A stretch of DNA of 64,000 nucleotides from assembly GCA_036768485.1 (NCBI GenBank), contig JAVLUZ010000143.1, positions 2,475,633-2,539,632 on the forward strand. Reading direction: 5' to 3'. The notes under the pieces were generated by a model. It ran no database searches. It saw nothing but the letters and a program-made list of their open reading frames with translations, and was not told where the DNA came from. This document shows, piece after piece, positions 10,401-21,695 of the stretch. A program made the translations under genes and the position numbers. The first letter of the stretch is position 1, and each line of letters begins with the position of its first letter. This stretch comes from Mermis nigrescens (taxonomy: Eukaryota > Nematoda > Enoplea > Mermithida > Mermithidae).

Positions 10401-13400
10401 AAAAAGGCACTTGAAAAATTTCACTCCCCCCGGAGATCCTATGCTGTGCAAGTCTGGTTAAATCACCTCGAAAACTCGAGAGGCAGCACTGGTCCCTTTG
10501 ACAACTTGCCCAAATAACAGAGACAACTGACCCAATGATTTCTGAACGACCTGTGAAGTGATTAAAAATGACATTAACTGACCGGCTGTCATTTCTCCTC
10601 TGTTCATCAAATGACTGCCACCGTATATAACGCCGAGCACGATTCCTTGAATGAAATAAATATTTGTTTTAACCACCGAACACTCAAGTGGAGCAAAACA
10701 AAAAGAAACAATGCAAATCAATTTCAAATTTTAGACCAGCAATGAATCGTATGTATTTTCTTTACATTTCAAAGTGATATCCCGTGACAATTTGAATAAA
10801 GCATACTATCAAGCGTAAAATATGAATGAATTGATATTTCGCTTTATTACAATTCATGTTTTTTATCATTCGATAAGTTTTCAATCGTAAATCGAAGAAA
10901 CAACAAGGTTTCAATGAGCCTTGTTAAATTTAAGCGCTACTTAAGCCTGGCTCAACGGTTTCAATAGAGTACCGTTTAAGTCCAACGTAGCTTAAGCCAG
11001 AACTCAAGATCATTCTGGTTTATCAATTAATATTTAGATTCAAGCCAGGCTGAAGTCTGACTTGGATCGTCAACTAAAGCCAGACTTAATTAAACCTATC
11101 CCAATGCAAAATTAAAATGAATTTGATTGAGGAAACAAACTTAGTGTACAACGCAAATCTTATTTTTCGAAAACGTGACGCGTAATGAGCATCCATGATG
11201 TACGCCACTATATCACGGATGCATAGGATCACGCGATGCGCAACGTATCAATGTGTGAACCTACATTTCTACAAATCTGTATGCACATTCATAAGTGTTA
11301 CACTGAGACGCGTTCCTAATGCGCTTGACAGCGTGCGTTAATATACATGTTTTTCAAGCAAGACTCAAGCTAAAAATTGACTTTTTATTGTATCTTGATT
11401 ATAGCCGTGATCGACGGTCCTAGCTTAAGCCCGCTTAAACTGGGAGCCAGAATACTCTCAAAAAAACTGAAGAAGAGCATGAGCCACACTTAAGCCTAGT
11501 TTAACCCACAATTTTACTTTAACTGGCTTAAGTCACGCCTTACGAAGCCAAACTTAAGCCAATGTTACATTCTAAGCCAGAATTAATCTATTGAAATCGG
11601 GACCAGATGTACTCTTGAAAGAAGGATGTTATCTAGTGAGAATTTTTCACTTTCGGGTGAGAGGATATTTTCATATTCATTCATATGCATATTAATATTT
11701 CATATTTCATATTCATTACAATAATATATTTTAAAAAGTACTTTTTCAACAATTTATTATCCAAGTAGTAAAGTTCTTATAGTGTTATTATCCAAGTAGT
11801 AAAGTTCTTATAGAGTTAATACTCCTTGCATTGATTATAATGGTGCCCCGGATCGGCATATTTTGAATTCAACGTTCCCTTCATTCTTATTTTCTCCTGA
11901 CAAAATGCACGGTAAGCATACATGATCTTTGGGGTTTATCAAGTTCATTCCAGTGCTATCAGTACATGGTCCCATTGTACATTTGCAAAGATGGTCCGCA
12001 AAAGTCTTTGTATATTTCGTACAGTAGCAATTTTAGTGTGGTAAAACAAGGTTTTTCGACCTTTAGTGTATTTCAGCCAATTTAAGGGTTTCTGAAACCA
12101 CAGATTACTAAATATTGTCTCAAAACGGCGTAAAGCGCCGAAAACTTTGACATTTTTCCATTTCGAATGCAAATTTGGCCGTGATAAAGATATAAATGAC
12201 AGACAATTACTCATTTCAACGAAAATTTTAGGGAATTCTAGACCTTTTCACAATTTTTGTCTTCCCAAAATTTTTTGTACATGTACAAACATGGCCCGGA
12301 TAAGTCTTTGTGCATCGGGAAAAATCTTTGCCGAATCCAAAATAATCGTGGTTCGTCCCCAGAAATCTTTCATGCCCGGAACGCGCGATTTTCCGAAAAA
12401 TCCTAAAAAAATTCATAGAAAAAGAGCTGTTTTAAGCCTTTTTTAGCGATATTTTGACCCAGAAGTGTCAAACTTCCGGCGCTTCGCCGCTATACACTCA
12501 TCTTTTAACTATGTTTTGTTCAATTCATTCAAGTTTTTCTATACTTTATTGAATTTTTTATGTTTTCACGCTCTAGAAAGATTGAGCGTCGTCAGAAACA
12601 CCAAGAAACGATGTTTTTGACGTCCAGCCCGAAAAGGCATTTAAAAACTTCACCTCCCCCAGAATTCCCGTGCTAAGCATGTCTAATGGTAAGTAAGGTT
12701 TATCAACTAAAAAGGGCCAAAAAATATAGTCGTGCTTGATGCTCAACCTGGGTACAGTTCCGTGGCATACCATTTCATCTACTTTAGTATTGTAGTAATG
12801 CAAATTTCAAAATGTTTAATAGTTTTTCGCAGCGCTAAAACAGCACGCTTACTAATTTACTGAATAGATAACCATTGCAGTCTCCTCCCACATTAAATTT
12901 TAATAATAGGCAATATCTATGCAACATTCGGAAAAATGTCTAAAAAATCCAAAAATTTGAATAAAAGCATGCCGTTGTAAGGTAAAACCATAGATATGAA
13001 TGAGAAAAATGAAAGGAATCAAAGTCGTATGCAAGGGTACATTTTTAAAAATAAATCAATTAGTTAGATTTTCATCAATAAATAAATAATCTTATACAAT
13101 AGATGAATTGAGTTAAATTTATATAAACAAATAATCCCATAAATAAACAAATCACCATTAAGCACTAGGTTTGATAAACCGTGAAAAAGGCCAATTCCGA
13201 TACCCAACAATTCGTTCAATTTTCGACTGTGCTCAATTTCTCTTTCGAACAACCTAAACAATGCGAGAAAAAGGATTCAAACGAATTCACTTCAGAATGA
13301 GTCAGTAAAAGTTTAAATAAACAGCACAGAACGTCGACAAAAACAATATTTAGAATTTGAAGCATCGGAAGCATAAGGCGAGCATTTACTAGAAAAAGGC

Positions 13401-16400
13401 TTTTTTACTCGTTTGTCGATCATAGTCAAGCTGAATGAAAGCGGATGGATACCTATATGGAATTACAAATACGGTGCAACCCTATCATACATGTAAGGGC
13501 TCGAAATTTAGGGAATTTCGTGAGGAGAATCCCCGACCCCTTTTTTAGGGGGATGGGGTAAACGACCTCTATTTTTGGCCACAAAAGGCCGAAAATCGTC
13601 CAAAAACAGTCAAAAAAATCATTTTTTCAAAAAAATCGGAGGGGGTTGTCAAGAATTTTCTGGCTTGGGGGATGAAGGGACGAGCAACTTTAGGTGAAGG
13701 ATCCCCATCCCTCTCTTGCATTTATAAACCTGACAGAAAATTTTTTCGTTCAGGTTGAAAAACTTGAATGAGTGATGTTTAAACTTCAAAATTTGAGATT
13801 CTTAGTGCATTGATATCCTTATTCAGTACTCACTTCACCGGGAAAGACTTGATTTTGTTTGAAGCTGGCAGGCAGAATTGGACATAACTTTCATTAGTTT
13901 TGGGTCAGGGTCACCCAAGCAATTTATTAGATAACGAGCGACAAGCAAATCTTCAGTCTGCCTCCATACTGGCTTAGTGTGTGCATAACAGACACTGACC
14001 TTTCTTCACTTTCCTCCATTGCGAATGACTTTACTGTTCGTATGTTACATAATGCTTCATCAGCCACAGCGGTTGCGATACCAACCTTAAAAAACTTAAG
14101 TATAGCAAAGAAAAAGCAACAATAAGAGTATGAAACTACTTTCAAAAAGGCTTATTTTGTCACATTTTTTACATTCTAGAATGATGGAATTAGTAATCGA
14201 GACATACTACAGTCCCTCGAAAAATTCAAGGTCGTTTGACTGATGCCATAAATACATACATATTGAAAAGTGAGAAAATTATACAATGAGCATCTACATA
14301 CATTATCTTTTAGAAAGAGTTTGGGAGTTTTCTTCGCCCCTTCTAGAAATTTTTTCACGCCTCTCCCCAGAATTTGCGATTTTCCGAAAATTTTCCGAAA
14401 AATTCGTATAAAGCGTGCTGTTTCAAGCATTTTTTCGCTATATGTTTACTCAAAAGTGTCAAATTTTCCGCGCTTTGCGCCATATATGCACATTTTTTAA
14501 CCATATTTTGTTCAATTCGATCGAATTTCTTCTGATATTTTCCCAAAATTTTTTCAATGTTCTTACCATCTGGTAAGATGATGCATCGGCAGAAACTCAG
14601 AAAAACAATGTTCTTGACGCGTATCGACCGTTTTTAGCTTAAAAGGGCACTTCAAAAATTTTACTCACCTAAAATTTACATGCTATAATTAAGCAGCAAT
14701 TCACCGTTAAGGTAATTTTCATTCAACTCGATCCTAAGAGAATTTTTGTTGTTTTCAGAAAATATATTCAATGATTATACGATAGGCAAGTTTTCGGCAT
14801 TAATAACGTTAAACCTCGTATGACGATAATAAAAAGAATGCAGAAAATTCTCTAAAACTGGAAATACGTGTAATACAGGGTGGCTAATAAGAAGGCTACA
14901 CTCCGATGTTATGGGCTGTACTGTAACTTCGGCTACTGTGAATATAAAACGTCAGGACCAGCTGCAATAGATAGATCAAAATGTCTTTCTTCAATCTGTG
15001 AAAAAAATTGGCCAGTTGCCAGCACTTTGGGTGCTGCCAAGATTTGTTTACACCCTAATTTGATATTGTCTAAACGCCGAGAGTGCCATTTGTTCTGTCG
15101 TCAATTCGCTCATTTCTGCGATACCTTAAAGTTTTTATGCTTTATAGGAAGCGAACAAAATCTAGGAATTCGAATAATGTGCTTATTAAGTTTTTTACTG
15201 CATATATAGTGAAAAAAGGATACCAACATCCTCAACGTGATTTATTGCAGAAACACTCGGGTTAACAAATGTAGAAGTAAGGTGTAAACAAATCACTTTA
15301 GCACTATAACCGCTGGCAGTTGTCCAAAATTTCTTATGCGGCTTGATCAAAGACATACTCGTCTATCTAATGCAGCTGGTCTTAAAATTCTATGTTGATA
15401 ATTGCCCAAGTTAACATCTAACATCAAGTATAGCCTTTTTCATGGGTCCACGCTGTATATCCCGCTACGTACACATTTTCAATGTAGGTTTTTACGTATT
15501 CACATTTTCGATTTCTGAAAATTCGAAATTATGTAAAAATCGGGCGATATAACCAAGAAATGAACAATAGATAATTTAAGCTTTATACACCAAGTTCAAA
15601 CTTTTTTACACACAACGCTCAAGTCAGAATTTGAATAAGCTTTAAAGAAAATAATGCTAACATGACCGAATACTGGTATTTAAATTTGTGCGATGAGAAC
15701 AAAATTTAAAGGTACGAGTATGCGACCAATATTGAGACTGCATAATTATTTTTTGACAGGGAATAATTAAACATAATTTCACTATAATAACTATTATATA
15801 ACAACTTAAATAGATACTGTAAAAGTGACTGAAGTTAGCAACAGTCTGAAGCATTATAAATGCTCATGTTGGCAACGATAGGCATTACGAGTACAGGAAT
15901 GATAACCTGTTCTTGAGCTTGTTTTGATAGCTTCCGTAAAACAGAACCAAACGTACTGCCGAGACTAATAATGCAAGGCAATAAAGCCAGCGTTATTAAA
16001 GTCATGTTAGGAGAAATTAAGTACAACGAAATTGCGCATCCAACGGTCTAAAAAGAGTTGTTGTTGTCTAAAAAGTTGTTTAAAAGTTGTTGTTGCCCAA
16101 AACGTTGTCCAAAAACCCCAACTATAATAATAGGAATTCATCATTATTACAAAAATAAAGTAAAAAAGAAGAAAAATGTAAAGAATTAATAAATAAATGA
16201 AGTACCAAAGCTTCTAGTAAAAGGACATCTTAAAGCAGAAGTAAGGCAACTGCATATACGTTAACACTTTTATGTAGGTATTAAATGAAAAAGGCTTCTG
16301 AAAGCTACACTTTTTCCTCCACATACATTAAGCAAAAGTCTAGCAAACACTTGATAACGATTAAATTTTACCATAGGAAATGCACGTCAAATGACTTTAT

Positions 16401-19400
16401 ATCTCGCCAAAACGGTAGGATGATGTCTCTTCATGATTGTTTTTATTATTTTTGTAAGAGATTGTTATTATCCGTAAAAATAAAAGTTTATTATTGTCAA
16501 AATGAAACAAAATGGATTGAAAAAATATGACTAAAAGTTAAAATTTCGAGCTAAGTTTCGAAGGTAATCCAATCTGTCAAGATTATCATAGCCTTAAAAC
16601 AATACTTTGAACACAAAGAGCAGTGTCCCAGTAACATTTGCGGACATCAGGAGTTAGCACGAGCTACATAAGTGATGTTCAATTTTTCCACATTCAATGC
16701 CTATTCATCTTTCATTGTTGAAATAAATTTCAATATTGTTGGTGTTGGATGCAGGGCCGTATTTTGGGGGGGCAGAGGGTGGGGAGGGGCAGCCGCCTCC
16801 CCCTTGGCCGTAAAAGAAATTTAGGCAGACAAGATAATGCACGGAAAGATGGGAAAATTGTGTCTGATTGCCCGAAAATTGTCAAATTCTCGGCGCTCTG
16901 CACCGTATGTGCAGTATTTTCTATAAGTTTACCTCAAACGCGAAAAAAAGCTTAGCGGATAAAGCACTCGAGCGCAGCGGATAGAGCAACGTTGAAAAAC
17001 GTCAGAAAACCCGGCTTTTATGAGCTATCCCTGCGAAAATTTTAAGATATTAGCCAATTTACTTTGAGTCCGCCACCCCCCTGGCCGGATCCTGGATACG
17101 AGCTTGGTTGGATGGCTTGTGGCAATCAACTCGATGGATGCCCCTAGGCTTCCTTCACGGGACTTCTTCGTTTGAGGTGATCAGGCAAAGGCAGCATTGC
17201 TCCGTGATCTCTTGTCTTCAGAATTTTACACTACCCAGCTCTCCTTATTTTTAGTTAACAATCGGAAATTTCACGCCGCCCCCCAATGTCATCTCACAAT
17301 GAATTTTCCACAATGAGTTTGCTACCATGAGTTTTCCACCACGAATTTTCCTCACATGAATTTTACCAAACGAAATTAAGTGTATATCTGATTGCTGATA
17401 AACTTCAGGATTTTTGTTACATTCACTGTACTATTTATGTCAAAAGTGTTACATCAAATTTCGCCGCAATCGGTGCGCGTACACCTAGCGCATACTTGCG
17501 TTAAGCTTTTTAATCCCTGAGAAATAATCTGCTTGAAGCAACTTTTGAAATCTTGAACGTCCCCCGACAGTCGCGCCACCAATTCACCGGTTCGTTTGCG
17601 ATCGAAAAATTCGGCCTTCTGGTGAATCAACGAATGGAAAAGGCGATTTCTCAAATCTCTGGCCGTGCGTTCACCAATCACTGAGAGTAACGCGACGTAA
17701 GAGGCGGTTAACACGCTCTAAATTGAAAGGTGCAAAGTCGATAAGCAAAATAGTTGTGTGATTTCGATAAAGTACATAAATAGTTTTTTTAAAGTATTTA
17801 AGGTTTTTATATATTTATTTAAAGTATTTATATATTTATTTTTTATTTTCTTTAGAGTATTTATTTCTATTTATTTATTTATCTTTCGTAAAGTGCATAA
17901 ATAGTCGAAAAAGTCTATCACGCGAAATACATGAGTATTTAAGACGGACATGATTTATAATTCATGGAAACAAAACTTTAAACTAAAGATGGCCATCGTA
18001 CAAAAGAGGAAGAGACAGCGAAGAAAATGAGAAAACATTGTTCATATTTAAAAGTAAATTTAGTCCGAGAAAATGACGCGTTAGCAAAAGCAACACATTA
18101 CATGATAGTAGTATTACTACATAAAAACATGGTAGTTATTCAATAATTCGTAGAAATACATTCTTACGATAATCAATAGCATGCACGAATTTTATATATC
18201 TTAGCGCTGTTTGTCGCTACTTCATTTTATCGAAATTGGACTTGGGCAAAATGGAAATAGCACATTCCTAAAATTTTCGATCGATTACTATAGTGATTTG
18301 AGTTGGAGCGAAAAGCATGATATTAAGCGTTAATAACAAAATTACACATAGTGTCTGCTATTATGCGAAATGGTATTAGGAACTGTAGCACTTTTGTAGT
18401 GCATTTTTCCAGTCATTGTGCACCGGAAATTGATCCTCGCGTGGAAGGCTTTGTGAAACAGTCTGTAGATACTAAGCAGAAAAAATGAACGATCTTATAA
18501 GGAAAAAATCATTGAATTTGGTTGAATGAATAAGCCTTGATTGTTTAACACACCAGTTTTTGGAATATGTAGTTTTTTCGCTCGTACTCAATGGTTAATA
18601 CGTAGATTAGATACCCGATATTGAACTTTACGAACTCAATGAAAAAAAATCAAAGAATTTAAGCAATGCACTACTGATTAAAAAATATCGCATGCGGTCA
18701 GTCCAGGGGTGACTGACGGGGTATTTACTTCCGCTGAGGGAATCAGATACATCAATTTTTCAATCTGCACGTATCAGATTCAAAATCACCTGCAAGCCGT
18801 AAAGGCACAGAAGATGGAAAGCAGGCCTATGGAGCGAATTCAACGCACCGGTGTGAGCATTTATCGCAGCTGCTGCATTAATTAGTAAACCGAGCTGTAG
18901 AGGAATTTTGATGTTGATAATCGCAGCGCAAACAGCTAGCTGAATAAGTGAATGCTATTCACAACTTTACACTAAGCACACATAGCTTCAAATCTTCTAT
19001 TAATTGTCGCAATGCAAACAAATAAACATATAGTATTAGAAAATTGTTCTTACTGAAAATAAAATATTAACCTTAGCTATGCAGAAGGTTAGCCAATAAG
19101 CATGTTATATCGGGACCTGAAATTTAATAATTCGAAAGGGTGGCACATATGTACGGTTTTATTCAAGGATATCTATCAGGACTGCATCGCTTCAATATTA
19201 CCAGAAAATTTGGATCTCGGTCAAGCTTGAAAATTGCGGTAAAAAAACTCGGGCTAGGATCATATCAGAGCCCAAAACTTCCAACAGCTTTACTTTGAAG
19301 TGCAAACCATTTCTTCGTACATGCGCGCACAACACGTCCGTAGTAACATTCTACGGTTACATGTTTGTAATTGAAGTTGTTACCGGGACACAGTCCCCGG

Positions 19401-21200
19401 CCTGAAAATTTTTATATCGACAACCAGGGGCGTAACCAGGATTTTGTTTCGCCGGGGAGGGCGAAATTTTTGAACTCCTATATATCGATATCCGTTAGGA
19501 GATACGCGAAAATCGTTTCTCGACGAGATCTATGCCATGGTGAAGAAAAAATTTTTTTAATGAAAAAATTTCTTGCTTGATTTCAAACTCGGATGTCAGG
19601 AATCTATCCTTTAAGCTATCTGTACGACTAATTTCTGAATATCAAGTTGAAGCTTGACTCCAAAACATTTCGAAATACTTAACTTAGCATTTAATTTTGC
19701 GGTTTTGCAAAGAAAACTAATTAATAAAATGATAAATCGGCGCGAAGCGCGAAATTTTTTGACATATTCGCAATTTTTAAGTCAAATTTGGGCTTCTAAG
19801 GTAAGAAATAAGATAGAAAATAAGAAATCCGGCGCTTGGCGCCGGAAAAATCTTGCATTCAGTAGCCCAAAAGTGTGCTATAAATGCATTTTGGCTGTCC
19901 TTTTAGAAGACTTCGAGAATTGTCAATTTTTTCCTTTGGGGGACCCTTGTGAAAATAAATATTTTTTCATTTCGGGGGAGGGGGCGCCCCCGCCTAGTTA
20001 CGCCCCTGTCGACAACGATCAGGTAATTTCTTCAGTCTCAACTTCTATCTCGTTATAAATGTCAACAAACGAACTAAACGCATTTAACACTTGGAATTAT
20101 GACTTAACTGTGAGCGATGAGACATTGAAACTGATGAAACCATACGCTAATTTCAATTAAAAAAGTCTACAAGTTTGCACCTAACAACAATCTGCACGAA
20201 AGTCTTGATTTATCTAAGATCGACAGAAATTCTTGAGAAGTTTTAATTTAAAAACGATCGATAATTCTACTTCAATAAGAGTGAGTCGTATTTTAGTGAA
20301 GAATCATTCACAGCGGACGTACACTTTATTTATTGAAGCAAAAGGTACCTACGTCAACAATTTATATACCGAAACCGTAAGTTCACTAAAAAGCTGTCTG
20401 ATCGCCAGTCCTATTTTATGTATCGTTGAAGCCGTAAGGAGAAAGCTCCATTCACGACATTGACGATCAGATATGCACCAATGCCAAATTTTGAAAATTT
20501 AATGTTCTCAAGAACCCCCAAATGCTTAAGAACAGGCCTGGAAGAAATGACGTAACTTCAAAACTGAGAAAATGGAGGCCAATAGGAGCAAACTTTCAGT
20601 AAAAATTTGAAATGTGAAAAGTAGAATTCCAGTATCAGGGTGAGGTGAGAGAGCGACCATCGCCCTAAAATACGATTTAAAGTCGATAGAGATTTATTCA
20701 TTTCGATCAATCAGCCAAACAATCTTACACTGCATAATATGCTAATTTGATTTCAGACAGGTCTAATACATCTTATTGACTGAAGGAATTCACAAAATTT
20801 TACAATGCGTTTGAAACTAGCTTACCGCAATGGCCAACAGTAAAAGTAGACAATAAGGTCTCAGACAATTCCATAACAATGGCCAAAAGCTTTTTCGGGC
20901 AAATTTTCTATATTCGTGCTTTGAATCACAAAGTTCATTGCGCAAACCTGCTATTCTGTCTTGACTCGATGAATGATTGCTCCTGGCGACAAGCTTCTTA
21001 AGAAAAGGCAATGCGAGGGCGAGAGACTGATTTGGATGACTAAATTTTCTCGTGTTCGTCCCAAAACGAATTGATATCTTCCAGGTATTGTAAAAGCGCC
21101 CAGCAAAATTTAATCTCAGATAAACACTACGACAACATGAGAAGTTGTTCTTGACAAAACAGTGAACGGAAAAGCTGCATAGCATCAGCTTGGAATGCAT
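4299..21200 (-). CDS. ABCB8: ABCB8-type mitochondrial ABC half-transporter gene (12 exons seen, 3' end missing)
   Basis: Twelve exons join in reading order to about 609 residues that follow the ABCB8 plan: a basic N-terminus low in acidic residues (consistent with mitochondrial import), a transmembrane domain, and a nucleotide-binding domain with Q-loop (FISQEPVLF), signature (LSGGQKQR) and Walker B (ILILDEAT). The family exports or couples substrates across the mitochondrial inner membrane; human ABCB8 is also described as a subunit of a mitochondrial ATP-sensitive potassium channel. All junctions agree in phase except exon 9 to exon 10, exactly at the Walker A motif. The D-loop, H-loop and C-terminus (about 100 residues in relatives) were not found between position 1 and 4299. 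Assignment to ABCB8 rather than ABCB10 rests on resemblance of the membrane-domain motifs ([41 protein letters not shown]) to human ABCB8. Whether the gene is functional is uncertain. Confidence 0.85.
4661..5292. mobile_element. GC-rich MITE in the ABC gene
   Basis: Inverted termini GCCTGATTTATACTTCACGC (4661) and its reverse complement GTGAAGTATAAATCAGGC (ending 5292). A further internal inverted copy of GTGAAGTATAAATCA lies at 5151. The interior is far richer in G+C than the surroundings (many GCGGC/GCCGC runs). Flanks are TTAA on one side and TTTAA on the other, so the target duplication is unclear. Lies in the intron between exons 12 and 11. Confidence 0.8.
5359..5486. mobile_element. Short MITE with 23-bp perfect inverted ends
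   Basis: AACAACCTTTAAGGATTTTT at 5359 is matched perfectly in reverse complement ending at 5486; the perfect match is 23 bases. The element is 128 bp. ATTA occurs close to both ends. Confidence 0.8.
5710..5781 (-). CDS. ABCB8: ABCB8-like exon 11 (after the Q-loop)
   Basis: Twenty-four codons, phase 0 at both ends: [20 protein letters not shown] then SDAE. This is the conserved stretch between Q-loop and signature motif. Acceptor TTATTGCAG, donor GTAAGC. Confidence 0.92.
5867..6000 (-). CDS. ABCB8: ABCB8-like exon 10 (Walker A lysine to Q-loop)
   Basis: 134 bp after an ATTCTTAG-like acceptor. It encodes the end of Walker A ([14 protein letters not shown]), then [16 protein letters not shown] and the Q-loop FISQ. 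Donor GTGCAC in phase 0. It needs one base from the previous exon to make the Gly before the lysine. Confidence 0.88.
6592..7126 (-). pseudogene. Penelope-like retroelement fragment, GIY-YIG endonuclease domain
   Basis: One frame reads [40 protein letters not shown] then AEHTG. After a frameshift near 6840 a second frame reads [20 protein letters not shown], then [33 protein letters not shown] and LNLF. The YxYxCxxC..YIGET.R...R..EH arrangement and the later S.I..H...H...F.vi...ES..I....P.LN pattern are typical of the endonuclease at the C-terminus of Penelope-like elements. The reverse transcriptase part is absent, so this is a truncated, frameshifted copy in an intron of the ABC gene. Confidence 0.85.
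7440..7508 (-). CDS. ABCB8: ABCB8-like exon 9 (before the P-loop; damaged end)
   Basis: The acceptor TGACTTCAG is followed by [18 protein letters not shown], which matches the strand before Walker A in relatives. The expected glycine-rich P-loop does not follow: the frame reads CRSNQ up to a GTGATA donor in phase 0, while exon 10 needs one preceding base. An alternative GTAGAT donor 14 bases earlier restores the phase but removes the P-loop glycines. The exon identity is good; its 3' boundary is unresolved. Confidence 0.6.
7509..9289. other. Intron between ABC exons 8 and 9, no recognised feature
   Basis: Unique-looking AT-rich sequence. The open frame at 8867-9226 (minus) has no family resemblance and I do not call it. 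Confidence 0.5.
9290..9740. repeat. Family C copy with adjoining repeat
   Basis: Family C blocks at 9290-9480. They are followed by a segment (9520-9740) that is the reverse complement of material in the 3290-3545 region. Confidence 0.65.
9876..9995 (-). CDS. ABCB8: ABCB8-like exon 8 (start of nucleotide-binding domain)
   Basis: Forty codons, phase 0 at both ends, donor GTAAGT. It ends [18 protein letters not shown], which contains the A-loop aromatic residue (FSYPTRP) that stacks on the adenine of ATP. Confidence 0.92.
10115..10455 (+). repeat. Interspersed repeat family A
   Basis: Family A runs from a 'CCAGAATTCGCGATTTTTCG' start, through GTTTTAAGCGTTTTTAGC, the GGCGCTTCGCGCC hairpin and 'CTCTAGAAAGATAGAGCATC', to 'CAGAATTCCCATGCTGTGCA' plus TGTCTGA. 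This copy has all these landmarks. Confidence 0.8.
10467..10645 (-). CDS. ABCB8: ABCB8-like exon 7 (last membrane helices and linker)
   Basis: 179 bp that completes a Gly codon and then encodes [40 protein letters not shown] and [17 protein letters not shown]. These match the end of the membrane domain and the linker to the nucleotide-binding domain. It ends in phase 0 at GTGATT. Confidence 0.92.
10900..11615. repeat. Foldback repeat with many AAGCCAGGCTTAAG-like inverted motifs
   Basis: Repeated short inverted motifs (CTTAAGCCTGGCTCAA, AAGCCAGGCTGAAG, TTAAGCCAGACTT). The near-inverted ends GGTTTCAATGAG / CTATTGAAATCGGGACC suggest a palindromic MITE about 0.7 kb long in the intron before ABC exon 7. 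Confidence 0.5.
11754..11813. repeat. Tandem duplication of about 31 bp
   Basis: TTATTATCCAAGTAGTAAAG plus TTCTTATAG occurs twice in a row with almost no change. Confidence 0.85.
11950..12360. repeat. Interspersed repeat family I (TACATGTACAAA type)
   Basis: GTACATTTGCAAAGATGGTC near one end and GTACATGTACAAACATGGCC near the other, with 'CAAGGTTTTTCGACCTTTAG' inside. Related copies lie at 53500-53735, 54650-55125 and partly 50495-50560. Confidence 0.65.
12356..12690 (+). repeat. Interspersed repeat family A
   Basis: A family A copy joined directly to the family I copy on its left. The hairpin core is altered to GGCGCTTCGCCGCT. Confidence 0.75.
13156..13253 (-). CDS. ABCB8: ABCB8-like exon 6
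   Basis: 98 bp, starting with the single base that completes an Arg codon. The product [19 protein letters not shown] continues into [13 protein letters not shown], the region before the last pair of membrane helices. Donor GTGATT, ending in phase 1. Confidence 0.9.
13490..13740. repeat. Interspersed repeat family C
   Basis: Family C (about 220 bp) has 'GGGGTAAATGACCTCCATTT', 'GGCCAAAAACGGCC', 'TCAAAAATTTTCTGACTTTG' and G- or C-rich ends next to TACATGTA. This copy holds the same order of blocks. Confidence 0.7.
14000..14085 (-). CDS. ABCB8: ABCB8-like exon 5 (coupling loop)
   Basis: 86 bp encoding [20 protein letters not shown] then FAMEESEE, a highly conserved family segment. Donor GTCAGT; it ends in phase 2 (AG), completed to Arg by the first base of exon 6. 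Confidence 0.9.
14330..14690 (+). repeat. Interspersed repeat family A
   Basis: All family A landmarks are present; the hairpin is CGCGCTTTGCGCC and the end reads TTTACATGCTATAATTAAG. Confidence 0.7.
14876..15455. mobile_element. Non-autonomous mariner/Tc1-like element
   Basis: CAGGGTGGCTAATAAGAAGG at the left and the reverse complement of CAGCGTGGACCCATGAAAAA at the right, flanked by TA on both sides. 580 bp, without a transposase. A related fragment starts at 28796 (CAGGATGGTCCAAAAAAGG). Confidence 0.75.
15907..16047 (-). CDS. ABCB8: ABCB8-like exon 4 (membrane domain)
   Basis: Forty-seven codons, phase 0 at both ends, acceptor TCTTTTTAG and donor GTTATC. It contains a membrane helix ([16 protein letters not shown]) followed by [15 protein letters not shown], the usual cytosolic/matrix loop motif. 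Confidence 0.9.
16752..17106 (-). mobile_element. hAT-type MITE (family D) with 8-bp target duplication
   Basis: Ends CAGGGCCGTATTTTGG and, reversed, CAAGCTCGTATCCAGGATC. GTTGGATG is present on both sides (16744-16751 and 17107-17114), a perfect 8-bp duplication. 355 bp, no coding capacity. Confidence 0.85.
17496..17717 (-). CDS. ABCB8: ABCB8-like exon 3 (membrane domain, coupling region)
   Basis: Seventy-four codons, phase 0 at both ends. It carries the conserved half-transporter run [13 protein letters not shown], then [19 protein letters not shown] and [10 protein letters not shown], which are characteristic of the intracellular coupling part of B-type ABC transporters. Confidence 0.92.
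17718..18789. other. Intron between ABC exons 2 and 3
   Basis: AT-rich, with a TTTATTTA-rich stretch at 17780-17885. I see no further exon or recognisable element. Confidence 0.6.
18790..18939 (-). CDS. ABCB8: ABCB8-like exon 2 (membrane domain)
   Basis: Fifty codons, phase 0 at both ends, acceptor TTATTCAG and donor GTGATT. The product begins [17 protein letters not shown], matching the ABCB8 stretch that follows the first membrane helix, and ends HLLCLYGLQ. Confidence 0.85.
19425..20008. mobile_element. hAT-type MITE (family E) with perfect 8-bp target duplication
   Basis: Inverted ends CAGGGGCGTAACCAGG and CAGGGGCGTAACTAGG (one mismatch in 16), flanked by TCGACAAC at 19417-19424 and 20009-20016. 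584 bp. It contains two versions of the GGCGC/GCGCC hairpin. Lies in the intron between ABC exons 1 and 2. Confidence 0.93.
20826..21200 (-). CDS. ABCB8: ABCB8-like exon 1 (N-terminus)
   Basis: 125 codons from ATG at 21200 to a GTAAGC donor. The first ~80 residues are rich in Arg, Lys, Ser and aromatic residues with almost no acidic ones, as in a mitochondrial presequence. The exon ends in a hydrophobic run (LLLLLAIA) that begins the first membrane helix. A possible acceptor (TATTTTCAG) lies just before the ATG, so a 5' untranslated exon may exist further upstream. It ends in phase 0. Confidence 0.75.
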
Positions 21201-21695
21201 TTTCCTGAAAATAACAAATAATTAATAAATTATAAAATATAAGCGACGTACATTTAAGATATACCTAACTACTTTCTGCACAAGTGATTATTAATATAAG
21301 TGCCAAGAAGGGACTAATTAAAGGATTCTTAAGTCATAAAGGCTAAAAAAACTGTAGGATTAGAAAAACGTTATGAGCAGCATCAATGACGCTCCTGATC
21401 TTGCATCAGATGATTTAAATAATTTCAATTCATAATGCGAAATCTTGATCTCCAATTTCACAATGAACCATGTCAGTTTCCTCCATGAATTTAAATTTTT
21501 TTAATGCTATTTATATACGTACTAATAATTTTACGGTAAAGTTCAACTTCTCCGCAGAAAAACCAATCAAAAGAAGTTGGTATTTTACTTGATGGCATGT
21601 ATTTTAAGTTAACCTGATCCGTTTTTATGTCTATTTTCACATTAAAAGATTGAAGGAAGGCCAGGATAAAGGGTTAAGCTTCCAGTAGAAAAACG

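Noticed and set aside
20817..21200. Reading exon 1 of the ABC gene as a complete small protein ending VS-stop
   Set aside because: The stop lies past a GTAAGC donor, and the next exon continues the ABCB8 membrane domain in phase 0.
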